Positions 9,438 through 17,802 of a DNA stretch of 64,000 nucleotides are shown here, piece after piece. The position numbers and the translations under genes were made by a program. The notes under the pieces are model-generated. The model was not told the origin of the DNA. It did no database searches and saw nothing but the letters and a program-made list of their open reading frames with translations. Origin of the DNA: Caballeronia temeraria. GTDB lineage: Bacteria > Pseudomonadota > Gammaproteobacteria > Burkholderiales > Burkholderiaceae. How positions within the stretch are numbered: the stretch's first letter is position 1; each line of letters begins with the position of its first letter. The stretch lies in NCBI RefSeq assembly GCF_001544795.2, contig NZ_FCOI02000024.1, forward strand, positions 1 to 64,000. Direction: 5' to 3'.

Positions 9438-11378
9438 TCAGTAGTAGCCGCGCGGCCGCAGCGGTTCGACGCCGCCCACCGTGCTCATGTAACGGTTCCA
9501 CTGCTGCACGAGACTGTCGATGACCGACGGATTCTGCGCCGACACGTCGTTGTTCTCACCGCGATCGGCCTGCAGGTCGAAGAGCTGCCAGTGACCGTCG
9601 ACGGGACCGGTCGGCGGCTCGGTCCAGAGCGCCTTCCAGCGGCCATCGGAACTGCGCAGATAACCGCGTCCATAGGCTTCGTCACCGAACGCAGCGGTGT
9701 GCACTTCGGCGGTGGCATCGCCCTTCAGAATCGGCAGAAGCGACTGTCCGGTGATCGGATACACGTAACGGTTGTTATAGACCACCTTGCCCTTGTTCGA
9801 GTCGACGCCCGTGAGCGTATTGATCGAAGCCGGAGCCGGCTGCGCCGGAGGCGTGATTTGCGCGACCGCGAGGAAGGTCGCAGTGTTGTCGGTCACGTGC
9901 GTAAAGGCGCGCAAGGTGGGCAACTGCGCCGTCTGTCCGGGCAGATGTGCGATGAGCGGTGTCGATACGCCGCCCTCGCCCGAGAAGCCCTTGGTCAGGC
10001 GGAACGGCGTCGCGCTTACTTCGGCCCAGCGCTGGCCGTATTGCAGACGCTGTGCGTTCTGCTGACCGTTGTCGGTGCCGAGCGTCGTATAGATCGCATC
10101 CGAAGCGTTCGCGGTGTCGGTCGCGGTGGGATCCGCGCCTGAGTCGATCGGCCAGCCTTCCGCGCCGTTATCGGACTGAAACAGGATGAACGTGTTGTCG
10201 TATTCGCCGATGTCTTTCAGATGCTGAATCAACAGACCGATGTTGTTGTCGAGATTCTCGACCATGCCGGCATAGATTTCCATGTACCGCGCTTGCGCCT
10301 TCTTCTCGGCGGCGGACAGGCTGTTCCACGACTTGTTGACCGTGCCGGGACCGTAGTCGCTATAGCCTTGCGCGGCGCTGTGCACGGCGCTGATGTATTT
10401 CGCGTTCGCGGTGCCATTGCTCGTCGTGGCCGGCGACGAGGTGAGCGTTTCCGGCGCGCCCTGATACGGATTGAAATCGGCGGGAATGATACCGAGCGCT
10501 TTCTGACGCGCGATTCGCGCATTGCGGATGACGTCGTAGCCCGCGTCGTACTTACCGGCATAGTTGTGCAAATACGGCTCCGGCACTTGCAGCGGCCAGT
10601 GCGGCGACGTGTAGGCCGCGTAAGCGAAGAACGGCTTGCCGTCGCCCTTGTTCGAGTCGATGTAGGAGATCAGGCGCTGCGTGTAGAAATCGGTCGAATA
10701 GAACACGGTCGGACTGCCGCCGGCGCCGCCCGGCTGGCCGGGCTGTCCCGGCTGAACGTATTGACCGTCTTCCGTGTAGTTCTTCGAGCCTGCGGGTTCG
10801 TGCGCGAAGTGATTCGTCGCGGCGCCGCCGAGCAGCGCATAGCTATGCTCGAAACCCCACTGATCCGGCGTCTGCCCGCCGCCCGTCGTGCTGCCCACGA
10901 TTCCCGAGCCGATGTGCCACTTGCCCGCCATGTATGTGTGATAACCGCCATCCTTCAGCAACTGCGCAACCGAGAGCGCCCGGTCGTTCAAATAGCCTTC
11001 ATAGCCGGGCAGGCCCTTGCGTTCGTCGGTCGGCGTGCCCATCGTGCCTTCGCCGACGAGATGATGGTCGGTGCCTGAGATCAGCATGGCGCGCGTGATC
11101 GCGCAGACGGTGCCGGTGTGATGGTTCGTCAGGATGCGACCCGATGCGACGAGCGCATCCAGATTCGGTGTGTTGATTTCGCCGCCGAACGCGTGGATAT
11201 CCGAATAGCCGAGATCGTCGGCCATGATGTACAGAATGTTCGGTCGTTTGGCGGAGGCGACCGGTGTGGTCGTCGGCGAACTATCGCTGGAAGAGCCGCA
11301 CGATGCCAGCGTGAAGAGGCTGGCGACGGCAAGCGCAACGGCGGCGCGGCGGGTAGCGATCGAGCGGTGCAAGGTCAT
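9438..11378 (-). CDS. Lipoprotein arylsulfatase-type sulfatase with variant active-site motif
   Basis: This 646-residue alkaline-phosphatase-superfamily sulfatase has a signal peptide ending in a lipobox, LASC, so Cys27 is probably lipidated. The N-terminal sulfatase block RPNILYIMADDLGYSD supplies the metal ligands D54 and D55, and SDNGAEGW supplies the second Asp/Asn pair. The formylglycine site reads C92-A-I-T-R96, followed by AMLISGTDHH as in Pseudomonas-type arylsulfatases. Position 94, Pro in the CxPxR consensus, is Ile (codon ATC). It is the first gene of a four-gene operon with its own formylglycine enzyme. It should hydrolyse sulfate esters at the cell envelope; the substrate is unknown. 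Confidence 0.85.
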   Translation of the reverse strand: MTLHRSIATRRAAVALAVASLFTLASCGSSSDSSPTTTPVASAKRPNILYIMADDLGYSDIHAFGGEINTPNLDALVASGRILTNHHTGTVCAITRAMLISGTDHHLVGEGTMGTPTDERKGLPGYEGYLNDRALSVAQLLKDGGYHTYMAGKWHIGSGIVGSTTGGGQTPDQWGFEHSYALLGGAATNHFAHEPAGSKNYTEDGQYVQPGQPGQPGGAGGSPTVFYSTDFYTQRLISYIDSNKGDGKPFFAYAAYTSPHWPLQVPEPYLHNYAGKYDAGYDVIRNARIARQKALGIIPADFNPYQGAPETLTSSPATTSNGTANAKYISAVHSAAQGYSDYGPGTVNKSWNSLSAAEKKAQARYMEIYAGMVENLDNNIGLLIQHLKDIGEYDNTFILFQSDNGAEGWPIDSGADPTATDTANASDAIYTTLGTDNGQQNAQRLQYGQRWAEVSATPFRLTKGFSGEGGVSTPLIAHLPGQTAQLPTLRAFTHVTDNTATFLAVAQITPPAQPAPASINTLTGVDSNKGKVVYNNRYVYPITGQSLLPILKGDATAEVHTAAFGDEAYGRGYLRSSDGRWKALWTEPPTGPVDGHWQLFDLQADRGENNDVSAQNPSVIDSLVQQWNRYMSTVGGVEPLRPRGYY

Positions 11379-11636
11379 TGTCGTTATGGCGGTCCGTTGA
11401 AAGCGAGCGGCGATCTTAGCAATCGGCTTTCGGCTGCCAAAGATCGATTTCTGCTTAGCTTGTCGCCTTGAGAGATTTGAAACCGTGATTGCGCGTCGCG
11501 CGAATGCACTCGGCGAAGCTCGAAGCCCAACGCTTCGCGCGTGCCTTCCGGAAGTGCCCGATTCGCATAGCGCGTAGGCGAACGATACGAGAGCAGCGTA
11601 TCGAGGGCGTCGTTCCGTGCTTTCGCCGCCGGCTTT

Positions 11637-11909
11637 TCACCGGTTCGATCGAGTGGGACGCAGCGCGTTACCTGATATCGAGGCCGCGGTCACTCGGCAC
11701 GGAGGAAGCGGCATGATATCGCCATCGATGAACGCCGCGGCACAGCGGACGGCGAACTGGCACGCACCCTCCCTGTTCGCGAAGACGCCGAGATCGCCAA
11801 GGGAAGTCGATTCTCCGTCTTCCTCCAGGATGGATGCGCGGGCGATGAAGAGATTGCCCACGCGGATTGCGGATGCCTGAATCGCGGCTCCGTTGTGATA
11901 TGAAATCAT
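11637..11909 (-). CDS. Small conserved-looking protein of unknown function
   Basis: A 90-residue product starts MISYHNGAAIQASAIRVG from ATG 11909, preceded by an AAAGGGA site. Its middle part (LEEDGESTSLGDLGVFANRE) and codon use look like a real gene. It resembles small Burkholderia hypotheticals but I cannot name a domain with confidence. A longer in-frame start exists at 12062, but the extra 51 residues have no ribosome site and poor composition. The 258 bases between it and the sulfatase gene hold nothing I can identify. Confidence 0.55.
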   Translation of the reverse strand: MISYHNGAAIQASAIRVGNLFIARASILEEDGESTSLGDLGVFANREGACQFAVRCAAAFIDGDIMPLPPCRVTAASISGNALRPTRSNR

Positions 11910-12145
11910 CGGCGATTCCCTTTGTACGCATGCCCTCACTGATTCGAAGCGGACCTCGACGCAAGCGCTGCGCATCAGGGATGCGCCGTTGCGGTCGGCG
12001 CCGCAAGGACCGCTGTGTACGGCCCGCGCCAGTGGAAAACGATACGGCCACCCGTTCGTCATGCAAACGAACGGATCATTCGATCGTTATCAGCTTAGTC
12101 GTGACGAGCTTATGATCGTCGATCGATGCGGTCCGAGCCCGCATA

Positions 12146-13339
12146 TCAGAAGCGCACGCGCACGCCGCCGAACGCCGCAACTTGCCGGTTCGTCGACGAC
12201 GGCGTGCCCGCGTCGGCGATAGCGGCGATCTTCTGATAGCCGTTGCCGACGCGCGTCGAGGCATCGCCTGCCGCGAGCTGATAGACGCCGGAGAGATAGA
12301 TGTCGGTGCGCTTGGACAAGACGTAGTCGACGCCAAGCGTGAACTGATGCCAGCGCGGCTTGAGTGTCGCGCCGCCGGTGCCGGGCAGACTGTTGGCGCG
12401 GCCGTCGGTGAAGCTGTACACGCCGATCAGCGTCGTCGCCGGCGTTGCGTTATAGCGGCCATTCACATCGTAGTTGTTGAACTTGCGTGACGAGCCGTCG
12501 TTGTAGTCGAGCTGCGTGTGGCTCCATGCAAAGCCGATCGTCGCGACCGATCCGAACGCGTAGTTGCCGCCCGCGACCGCAACCTGCTGCCGCGCGACAC
12601 CGCCGTTCAAGCCATAGAAGAATGCGCCGCTGTAGTCGTCGCCGGACGTGGTCGATGCACCGCCGATCGCGCCGCTCGTGTTGGACGCGACATTCGGATG
12701 ATCGAGCAGCAAGTAGCCCGCGCCGAGTTGCAATGGCCCACTGGCATAGCTCGCCGATGCGCCCCACGCGCGGTTGTTGCCGAACCCCGCGCCGGCGCCG
12801 TTGCTAGCCTGATTGCTGAATGCATAGAGCGCGTCGACAGTCACGCCCGCGAAGGTATCGCTCTTGAACTTCACGGCATTGTTGATGCGGAAGGTCTGAT
12901 TCAGATTGTCGTTATCGCCGACGTGCGTGGCGGGGGACCAGAAGCCCGGCCCTGCGAACAGCGCGACGAGGTCCGTGTTCGGATCGTACTGACGCCCGAG
13001 CGTCAGCGTGCCGATGCCCGTCTTCGCCACGCCTACATACGCTTGCCGTCCGAATTCGCGCCCACCCTGAGCGAGCGTGCCGTCGTTGACGCGATAGCCG
13101 CCCTCGAGCGTGAACAGCGCCTTGTAGCCGCCGCCGAGATCTTCGACGCCTTTGAGGCCCCAGCGGCTGCCGTTTAGCTTGCCGCTCGTCGCCTGCACGT
13201 TGGATGCGCCGCGCTGATTGTTCGTATAGGCGAGGCCGGCGTCGATGAGCCCGTACAAGGTGACGGAACTCTGAGCCTGAACGATGCCGGGAAGGGCAAC
13301 CAGTAAGCCAGCGGCGCCAGCGAGTGCGACTCGTTTCAT
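12146..13339 (-). CDS. Gram-negative porin, Burkholderia OmpC type
   Basis: This 397-residue outer-membrane porin has a signal peptide cleaved after GIVQA, and a mature protein beginning QSSVTLYGLIDAGLAY as in nearly all Burkholderia trimeric porins. The C terminus VRVRF ends in the aromatic residue needed for beta-barrel assembly. An AAGGAA site precedes the ATG, and a good sigma70-like promoter lies at 13380-13408. It lets small solutes through the outer membrane. Such porins are numerous in these genomes, so a specific link to the neighbouring sulfur genes is only possible. Confidence 0.9.
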   Translation of the reverse strand: MKRVALAGAAGLLVALPGIVQAQSSVTLYGLIDAGLAYTNNQRGASNVQATSGKLNGSRWGLKGVEDLGGGYKALFTLEGGYRVNDGTLAQGGREFGRQAYVGVAKTGIGTLTLGRQYDPNTDLVALFAGPGFWSPATHVGDNDNLNQTFRINNAVKFKSDTFAGVTVDALYAFSNQASNGAGAGFGNNRAWGASASYASGPLQLGAGYLLLDHPNVASNTSGAIGGASTTSGDDYSGAFFYGLNGGVARQQVAVAGGNYAFGSVATIGFAWSHTQLDYNDGSSRKFNNYDVNGRYNATPATTLIGVYSFTDGRANSLPGTGGATLKPRWHQFTLGVDYVLSKRTDIYLSGVYQLAAGDASTRVGNGYQKIAAIADAGTPSSTNRQVAAFGGVRVRF

Positions 13340-13379
13340 TCGCTTCCTTAGGTATTAACCATGAGTTCGAGGAAGCCGG

Positions 13380-13408
13380 ATATTACGGTCGTGCTTACCG
13401 AAGTCCAA
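13380..13408 (-). promoter_or_regulatory. Sigma70-like promoter for the porin gene
   Basis: On the minus strand, TTGGAC and TAATAT are separated by exactly 17 bases, and the -10 box lies about 40 bases upstream of the porin start codon. Confidence 0.6.
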
Positions 13409-13605
13409 CGAAGGATTTCTCGTTTGTAATGGTTGGAGCGTCTTATTTGGATTCCGGATTACATCGGAGAAGCGATGCAGAAGATTTCCGCGGCTCGTCA
13501 TCGGCGCCGCCGCGAGAGGCGCGCGCGTGGTTCACCGCATTCTTAGAAGCGCCTTGGACCACGGCGCTTAAGCAATCCTCGTCATTTGCATAGTCGCAAT
13601 CTCGA

Positions 13606-13634
13606 TTGGGCATCCCGAAACGGCGACCTATAAT
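13606..13634 (+). promoter_or_regulatory. Sigma70-like promoter for the soxCD pair
   Basis: TTGGGC and a perfect TATAAT are separated by 17 bases; the -10 box lies 42 bases before the start of the sulfite dehydrogenase gene. Nothing else upstream on this strand would need it. Confidence 0.6.
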
Positions 13635-13676
13635 CGGGCGCCTGACTGTCTGTCTTCTCTGCCCGACTCATCGAGC

Positions 13677-14993
13677 ATGCCGAAAATCCCGCGTTTCTCA
13701 TCGTTTTCCGCTAAACGGCCCGGCGATCCTGCGAAGCCGGCGCGACAATCTCCCGCGTCGCCGCGACGCCGCATGCTGGGCGGCCTCGCGCTGTCGGCAG
13801 TCGTGGCGCCTCACGCGAATGCGGCGTCCGGGCTGTTGCAGCCGCTTAGCGTCGAGCCGTGGACGCGCATGCCAGGTGCGCCCATTCTCGATCATCCCTA
13901 TGGCCTGCCATCCCCGCGCGAATCCGTGGTCGTGCGCCGCGCGGCGCGGGCGTGGCCGGTGCCGGGCGCGGCTTCGTCGCTGACGCCGCTTGCCGATCTG
14001 CACGGCGCGATCACACCGAACGGGCTCGTCTATGAGCGCCATCACGCCGGTGTGCCGGATATCGACCCGGACCAGCACCGGCTCGTGATTCATGGCCTCG
14101 TTCGCGAGCCGAAGCTCTTCACGATGGAGGATTTGCTGCGGCTGCCTTCCGAGTCGCGCGTGCACTTTCTCGAATGTTCAGGCAACACCGCGAGCGAATG
14201 GAAAGGGCCGAGCGGGCTGCCCGTTCAGCTCACGCACGGGCTTCTGTCGTGCTGCGAGTGGACTGGCGTGCGGCTCTCGACGTTGCTCGAGGCCGCTGGC
14301 GGGCTCGCTGCGAACAACGGCCATGCACCGCGCTGGATTCTCGCGGAGGGCGCCGATGCGGCTGCGATGACGCGCAGCCTGCCGCTCGATCGTGTGCTGG
14401 ATCGTGCGCTCGTCGTGTATGCGCAGAACGGCGAGCGCTTGCGGCCGGAGAACGGCTATCCGCTGCGGCTCCTGGTCCCCGGCTTCGAAGGCAACACCAA
14501 CGTGAAGTGGCTGCGCAGGTTGAAGCTCGTCGACGCGCCGCTCGAAACGCGAGAGGAAACGTCGAAATACACGAACTTGCTGGCCGACGGACGCGCTCGC
14601 CAGTTCGTGTTCGAAATGGACGCGAAATCGGTCATCACGAGGCCGTCGCCCGGGCATAAATTGACGACTCACGGTTACTACCCGATCGTCGGGCTGGCCT
14701 GGTCGGGACGCGGCGCGATCCGTCAGGTCGAAGTATCCGTCGACGGCGGCCGGTCATGGCAACCGGCGCGGCTCGATGGCACGCCCGGGGATCGCGCGCT
14801 CACGCGTTTTCATACGGGATGGGTGTGGAACGGTGAACCAGCCACGATCCTTTCGCGGGCGACCGATTCGACCGGGTACATCCAGCCGACTCGCGAGGCA
14901 CTGGTCGCCGCGCGCGGCCTGAACTCGAACTACCACTACAACGCCATTCAGCAATGGCGCGTCGACGCCGATGGCAGCGTGAAAAATGCATAG
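13677..14993 (+). CDS. soxC: Molybdenum sulfite dehydrogenase, SoxC type
   Basis: This 438-residue oxidoreductase of the sulfite oxidase family has a twin-arginine-like signal (SPRRRMLGGLALSAVVA). The molybdopterin domain follows, with the Mo-ligating cysteine C167 in HFLECSGNT, then a C-terminal dimerisation domain (VSVDGGRSWQPARLDG). It should oxidise sulfite to sulfate in the periplasm and pass electrons to the cytochrome encoded next, whose start overlaps its end by 8 bases. No soxXYZAB genes are present, so a stand-alone sulfite-detoxifying role fits better than thiosulfate oxidation, consistent with sulfite release by the nearby desulfonating enzymes. Confidence 0.85.
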   Translation: MPKIPRFSSFSAKRPGDPAKPARQSPASPRRRMLGGLALSAVVAPHANAASGLLQPLSVEPWTRMPGAPILDHPYGLPSPRESVVVRRAARAWPVPGAASSLTPLADLHGAITPNGLVYERHHAGVPDIDPDQHRLVIHGLVREPKLFTMEDLLRLPSESRVHFLECSGNTASEWKGPSGLPVQLTHGLLSCCEWTGVRLSTLLEAAGGLAANNGHAPRWILAEGADAAAMTRSLPLDRVLDRALVVYAQNGERLRPENGYPLRLLVPGFEGNTNVKWLRRLKLVDAPLETREETSKYTNLLADGRARQFVFEMDAKSVITRPSPGHKLTTHGYYPIVGLAWSGRGAIRQVEVSVDGGRSWQPARLDGTPGDRALTRFHTGWVWNGEPATILSRATDSTGYIQPTREALVAARGLNSNYHYNAIQQWRVDADGSVKNA

Positions 14994-15594
14994 GGATTCA
15001 ACTCGACAACTTTGCGCCGTGCGCCCGCTGATCGTTGGCCTGACGGCGCTCTGTCTTGCCGCCTGCTCGGGGCCGTGGCGGGATGGGCGCTCATCGCAGT
15101 CCTCAGTGGACGATGCAGCGTCCCGCGCCGCGATCGGCGCCGTCGGCACGCCCGTGAGTGCAGCGGACATCGCCGCATGGAACATCGATGTCGGACCAGA
15201 CGGTCGCGGCCTGCCCGCGGGCAGCGGCGACGTGGCGACCGGTGCGCGGATCTTCGGGGCCAAGTGCGCCTCGTGTCACGGCGCGAAAGGCGAGGGCGTG
15301 CTGGGCGACCGGCTGATCGGCGGGCGTGGCACGCTCGCGAGCGAGAAGCCCGTTCGCACGGTCGGAAGCTACTGGCCGTACGCGACGACACTCTTCGATT
15401 ACATCCGCCGCGCGATGCCGTATAACGCGCCGCAATCGCTGAGCGCGGACGAGGTCTATGCAGTAAGCGCGTGGATCCTGAATCAGAACGGCATCGTTCC
15501 CGACGACGCCCGCCTCGACGCACATTCGCTTGCCGCCATCCGCATGCCGAATCGCGATGGATTCGTTCCGGACCCGCGACCGGGACGCCTTTGA
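14986..15594 (+). CDS. soxD: SoxD-type c-type cytochrome, electron partner of SoxC
   Basis: This 202-residue product has a lipoprotein-like signal ending LAAC (Cys27), then one class I cytochrome c domain. The heme-binding motif CASCH is at residues 94-98 and a likely Met axial ligand lies in RRAMPYNAP. Its ATG lies inside the end of soxC (ATGCATAG), so the two are co-translated. Only one heme motif is visible, so this is a short mono-heme form, unlike di-heme SoxD. It should accept electrons from sulfite oxidation. Confidence 0.82.
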   Translation: MHRDSTRQLCAVRPLIVGLTALCLAACSGPWRDGRSSQSSVDDAASRAAIGAVGTPVSAADIAAWNIDVGPDGRGLPAGSGDVATGARIFGAKCASCHGAKGEGVLGDRLIGGRGTLASEKPVRTVGSYWPYATTLFDYIRRAMPYNAPQSLSADEVYAVSAWILNQNGIVPDDARLDAHSLAAIRMPNRDGFVPDPRPGRL

Positions 15595-15779
15595 CCGGAG
15601 TGCCGACGGCTTACACCACGCCAGCAACGCGTCGTTATACAGTTGCAGCAGCATCGAATCGAAATGCGTGGCATGACGAAATGATGAATCGATGCCGGCG
15701 ATTGGCGATGCGTTCGTTGACCCGTGGCACGAAGCGGTCCGGGCAAGGTTGCCGGAGTTTGCCGCGGACTCGCCCCACG

Positions 15780-15917
15780 CAGTACAAAGGTTATGAGGGT
15801 GCACCCTCCGCTCAGGCCATGCCGAGCGGCTCGTATTCGGCCAACCTGACGATCGAACATCGCGGCACGCGCACGGTGTCGTTCCGGGAAGGCGCCGCTT
15901 CCCTACAGGCATCGTGA
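15780..15917 (+). pseudogene. Possible remnant of a small Burkholderia hypothetical gene
   Basis: The frame reads QYKGYEGAPSAQAMPSG and continues with a beta-strand-like stretch to a TGA. This resembles the opening of short Burkholderia proteins that start with a YKGYE-type block, but no ATG with a ribosome site precedes it and the usual C-terminal half is absent. The rest of the 490-base gap between soxD and the DUF3088 gene (15595-16086) shows no credible gene on either strand. Assignment is from memory of the family's look, so it is tentative. Confidence 0.3.
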
Positions 15918-16086
15918 CGCGCGGGCTCAACCGTCGAATGTGGTTCCCCGCGTAGCCGCGGAGAGCCAGGAGATCCGCTAATGCGCGAACGGCCTTCCGT
16001 CATGCGCGCCGCAGATTTGGTTAGCAGATCCAATTCGTTCCAATCTCAGCGCGGGATAGTTACGCTGTGGCGGCTCTCCACCACGC

Positions 16087-16449
16087 ATGACGCCGACCAT
16101 GACCCAACGCGATCTACTCATTCTGCTGGAACCGGGCTTCACCGATCCGAATCGCCCGGGCGAAGTGTTCATCTGCCCCGACGGCGCACCCATCGAAGGG
16201 CTGCTTGCAAGCGATCCGGGACGCAACGCGCGGCTTGATATCCGCCGTGTGCCGTTCGAGCGTCCGCGCCGGGTGGCGGTCGAAGCGCTGAGCGAGGCGC
16301 ATCAAAGTCTGCCCGTGCTGGTGCTGGGCTACGAGTACCCCGCACCGCCCGACGCGCAAACTCTGGGCGAGAAACGTTTTATCACCGATACGAGCCGCAT
16401 TCTCGCGTTGCTCGCGGAGCGGCACGGTTTTCCCAAAGTGCATGACTGA
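16087..16449 (+). CDS. DUF3088 family protein
   Basis: The 120-residue product matches the DUF3088 family: LLILLEPGFTDPNRPGEVF near the start, then IEGLLASDPG, LDIRRVPFERPRR and the QSLPVLVLG core. Family members are thought to be thioredoxin-fold-like small proteins of unknown function, and here the usual cysteine after the FxCP block is reduced to FICPDG. ATG 16087 and ATG 16099 are both possible and neither has a strong ribosome site. It lies 24 bases before the first LLM monooxygenase gene and is probably co-transcribed with it. Confidence 0.7.
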   Translation: MTPTMTQRDLLILLEPGFTDPNRPGEVFICPDGAPIEGLLASDPGRNARLDIRRVPFERPRRVAVEALSEAHQSLPVLVLGYEYPAPPDAQTLGEKRFITDTSRILALLAERHGFPKVHD

Positions 16450-16473
16450 TCCGGCAAACGAGACTACTCGCTC

Positions 16474-17802
16474 ATGGCCCGACCCATACATCTGAATCTC
16501 TTCGTTCACGGACGTGGCCATCATGAAGCAGGCTGGCGTCATTCCGGCGCGACACGCCAGGCGCTGACCGATATCGACTATGTTCGCGATCTCGCCGTCA
16601 GGGCCGAGCAAAGCCTGTTCGATTCGGTGTTCTTCGCTGATACCCTCGCGCTCGGCGATGCCGCGCAATTCGTCGCATCCGGTGCGCTGGAGCCGATCAC
16701 CACCCTCGCGGCGCTTTCGCAGGCGACTTCGCGCATCGGATTGATCGCGACGGCATCGACTACGTACACCGAGCCGTTCAATCTCGCGCGTCAGTTCGCT
16801 TCGCTGGATCACATTTCGCGCGGGCGCATCGGCTGGAACATCGTGACCTCGTGGGTCGGCGGCGCGGGGCCGAACTTCGGCTACGAGCAGCAGATCGAGC
16901 ATGCGGAGCGCTACGCACGCGCGCACGAGTTTCTCGAAGTCGTCACGCAACTGTGGGATAGCTGGGCCGATGACGCCATCATCGATGACGCGTCGAGCGG
17001 CCACTTTCTCGATCCGGCGCGCGTACGCAGGATCGGCTATCGCGGGAAGTTTCATCGCGTAGCGGGGCCGTTGAATCTGCCGCGCCCGCCTCAGGGGCAT
17101 CCGGTGCTGGTGCAGGCGGGATCGTCGGCGACGGGCAAGGCATTCGCCGCGCGCCATGCGGAAGCAGTCTTCACCGCGCATCTCACGAAGCAATCCGCGA
17201 TGGACTTTTATGCCGAACTCAAGGCGGGCGCGCGGGCGGCGGGCCGCTCGGAGCAGGACATCGTGATCCTGCCGGGCCTCAGCGCGGCGATCGGTTCGAC
17301 CGAAGCCGAAGCCAGCGCCCTGCTCGACGAACTCGACTCGATCACCGACGTCAGCGTGGGACTCGGCCGCCTGTCGAGCCGCTTCGGCGGCTACGATTTC
17401 TCGACTTTGCCGCTCGATCAGCCGCTGTCCGTGGATGACTTTCCGGACCCGTCGACGGTGCAGGCCGCGCAAAGCCGCGCGGCAGTCATCACGCAACTGG
17501 TGGCGCGCGAGCGTCCGACCTTGCGCAGCCTGTTGAGGAAGCTCGCGGCGGCGCGCGGGCATTTCACGCTGTCCGGCACGCCCGAACAGATTGCAGATGT
17601 CATTGCCGACTGGACCGAAAGCCGTGCCGCCGATGGCTTCAACGTCATGCCGCCCGTACTGCCCGCGCAACTCGAGCTCTTCACCGAACACGTCGTGCCG
17701 ATTCTGCAAAGGCGCGGCCTGTTCCGGCGCGAGTACGAAGCCGCCACGCTGCGCGGTCACTACGGTCTCGCGCGTCCTGCCAATCCTTATTTCACGTCTT
17801 GA
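16474..17802 (+). CDS. LLM-class flavin monooxygenase, NtaA/SnaA/DszA family (copy 1)
   Basis: The 442-residue product is a TIM-barrel FMNH2-dependent monooxygenase of the bacterial-luciferase-like superfamily. Family blocks include FDSVFFADTLAL, IGLIATASTTYTEP, HISRGRIGWNIVTS, HPVLVQAGSS and the C-terminal GLFRREYE. Family members oxidise nitrilotriacetate, dibenzothiophene sulfone or related sulfur compounds with reduced FMN from a separate reductase; one such reductase is at 35590-36228. Its TGA overlaps the ATG of a sulfonate-type binding protein (TGATG), which supports an organosulfur substrate. Two paralogues follow at 18887 and 34029. Confidence 0.85.
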   Translation: MARPIHLNLFVHGRGHHEAGWRHSGATRQALTDIDYVRDLAVRAEQSLFDSVFFADTLALGDAAQFVASGALEPITTLAALSQATSRIGLIATASTTYTEPFNLARQFASLDHISRGRIGWNIVTSWVGGAGPNFGYEQQIEHAERYARAHEFLEVVTQLWDSWADDAIIDDASSGHFLDPARVRRIGYRGKFHRVAGPLNLPRPPQGHPVLVQAGSSATGKAFAARHAEAVFTAHLTKQSAMDFYAELKAGARAAGRSEQDIVILPGLSAAIGSTEAEASALLDELDSITDVSVGLGRLSSRFGGYDFSTLPLDQPLSVDDFPDPSTVQAAQSRAAVITQLVARERPTLRSLLRKLAAARGHFTLSGTPEQIADVIADWTESRAADGFNVMPPVLPAQLELFTEHVVPILQRRGLFRREYEAATLRGHYGLARPANPYFTS

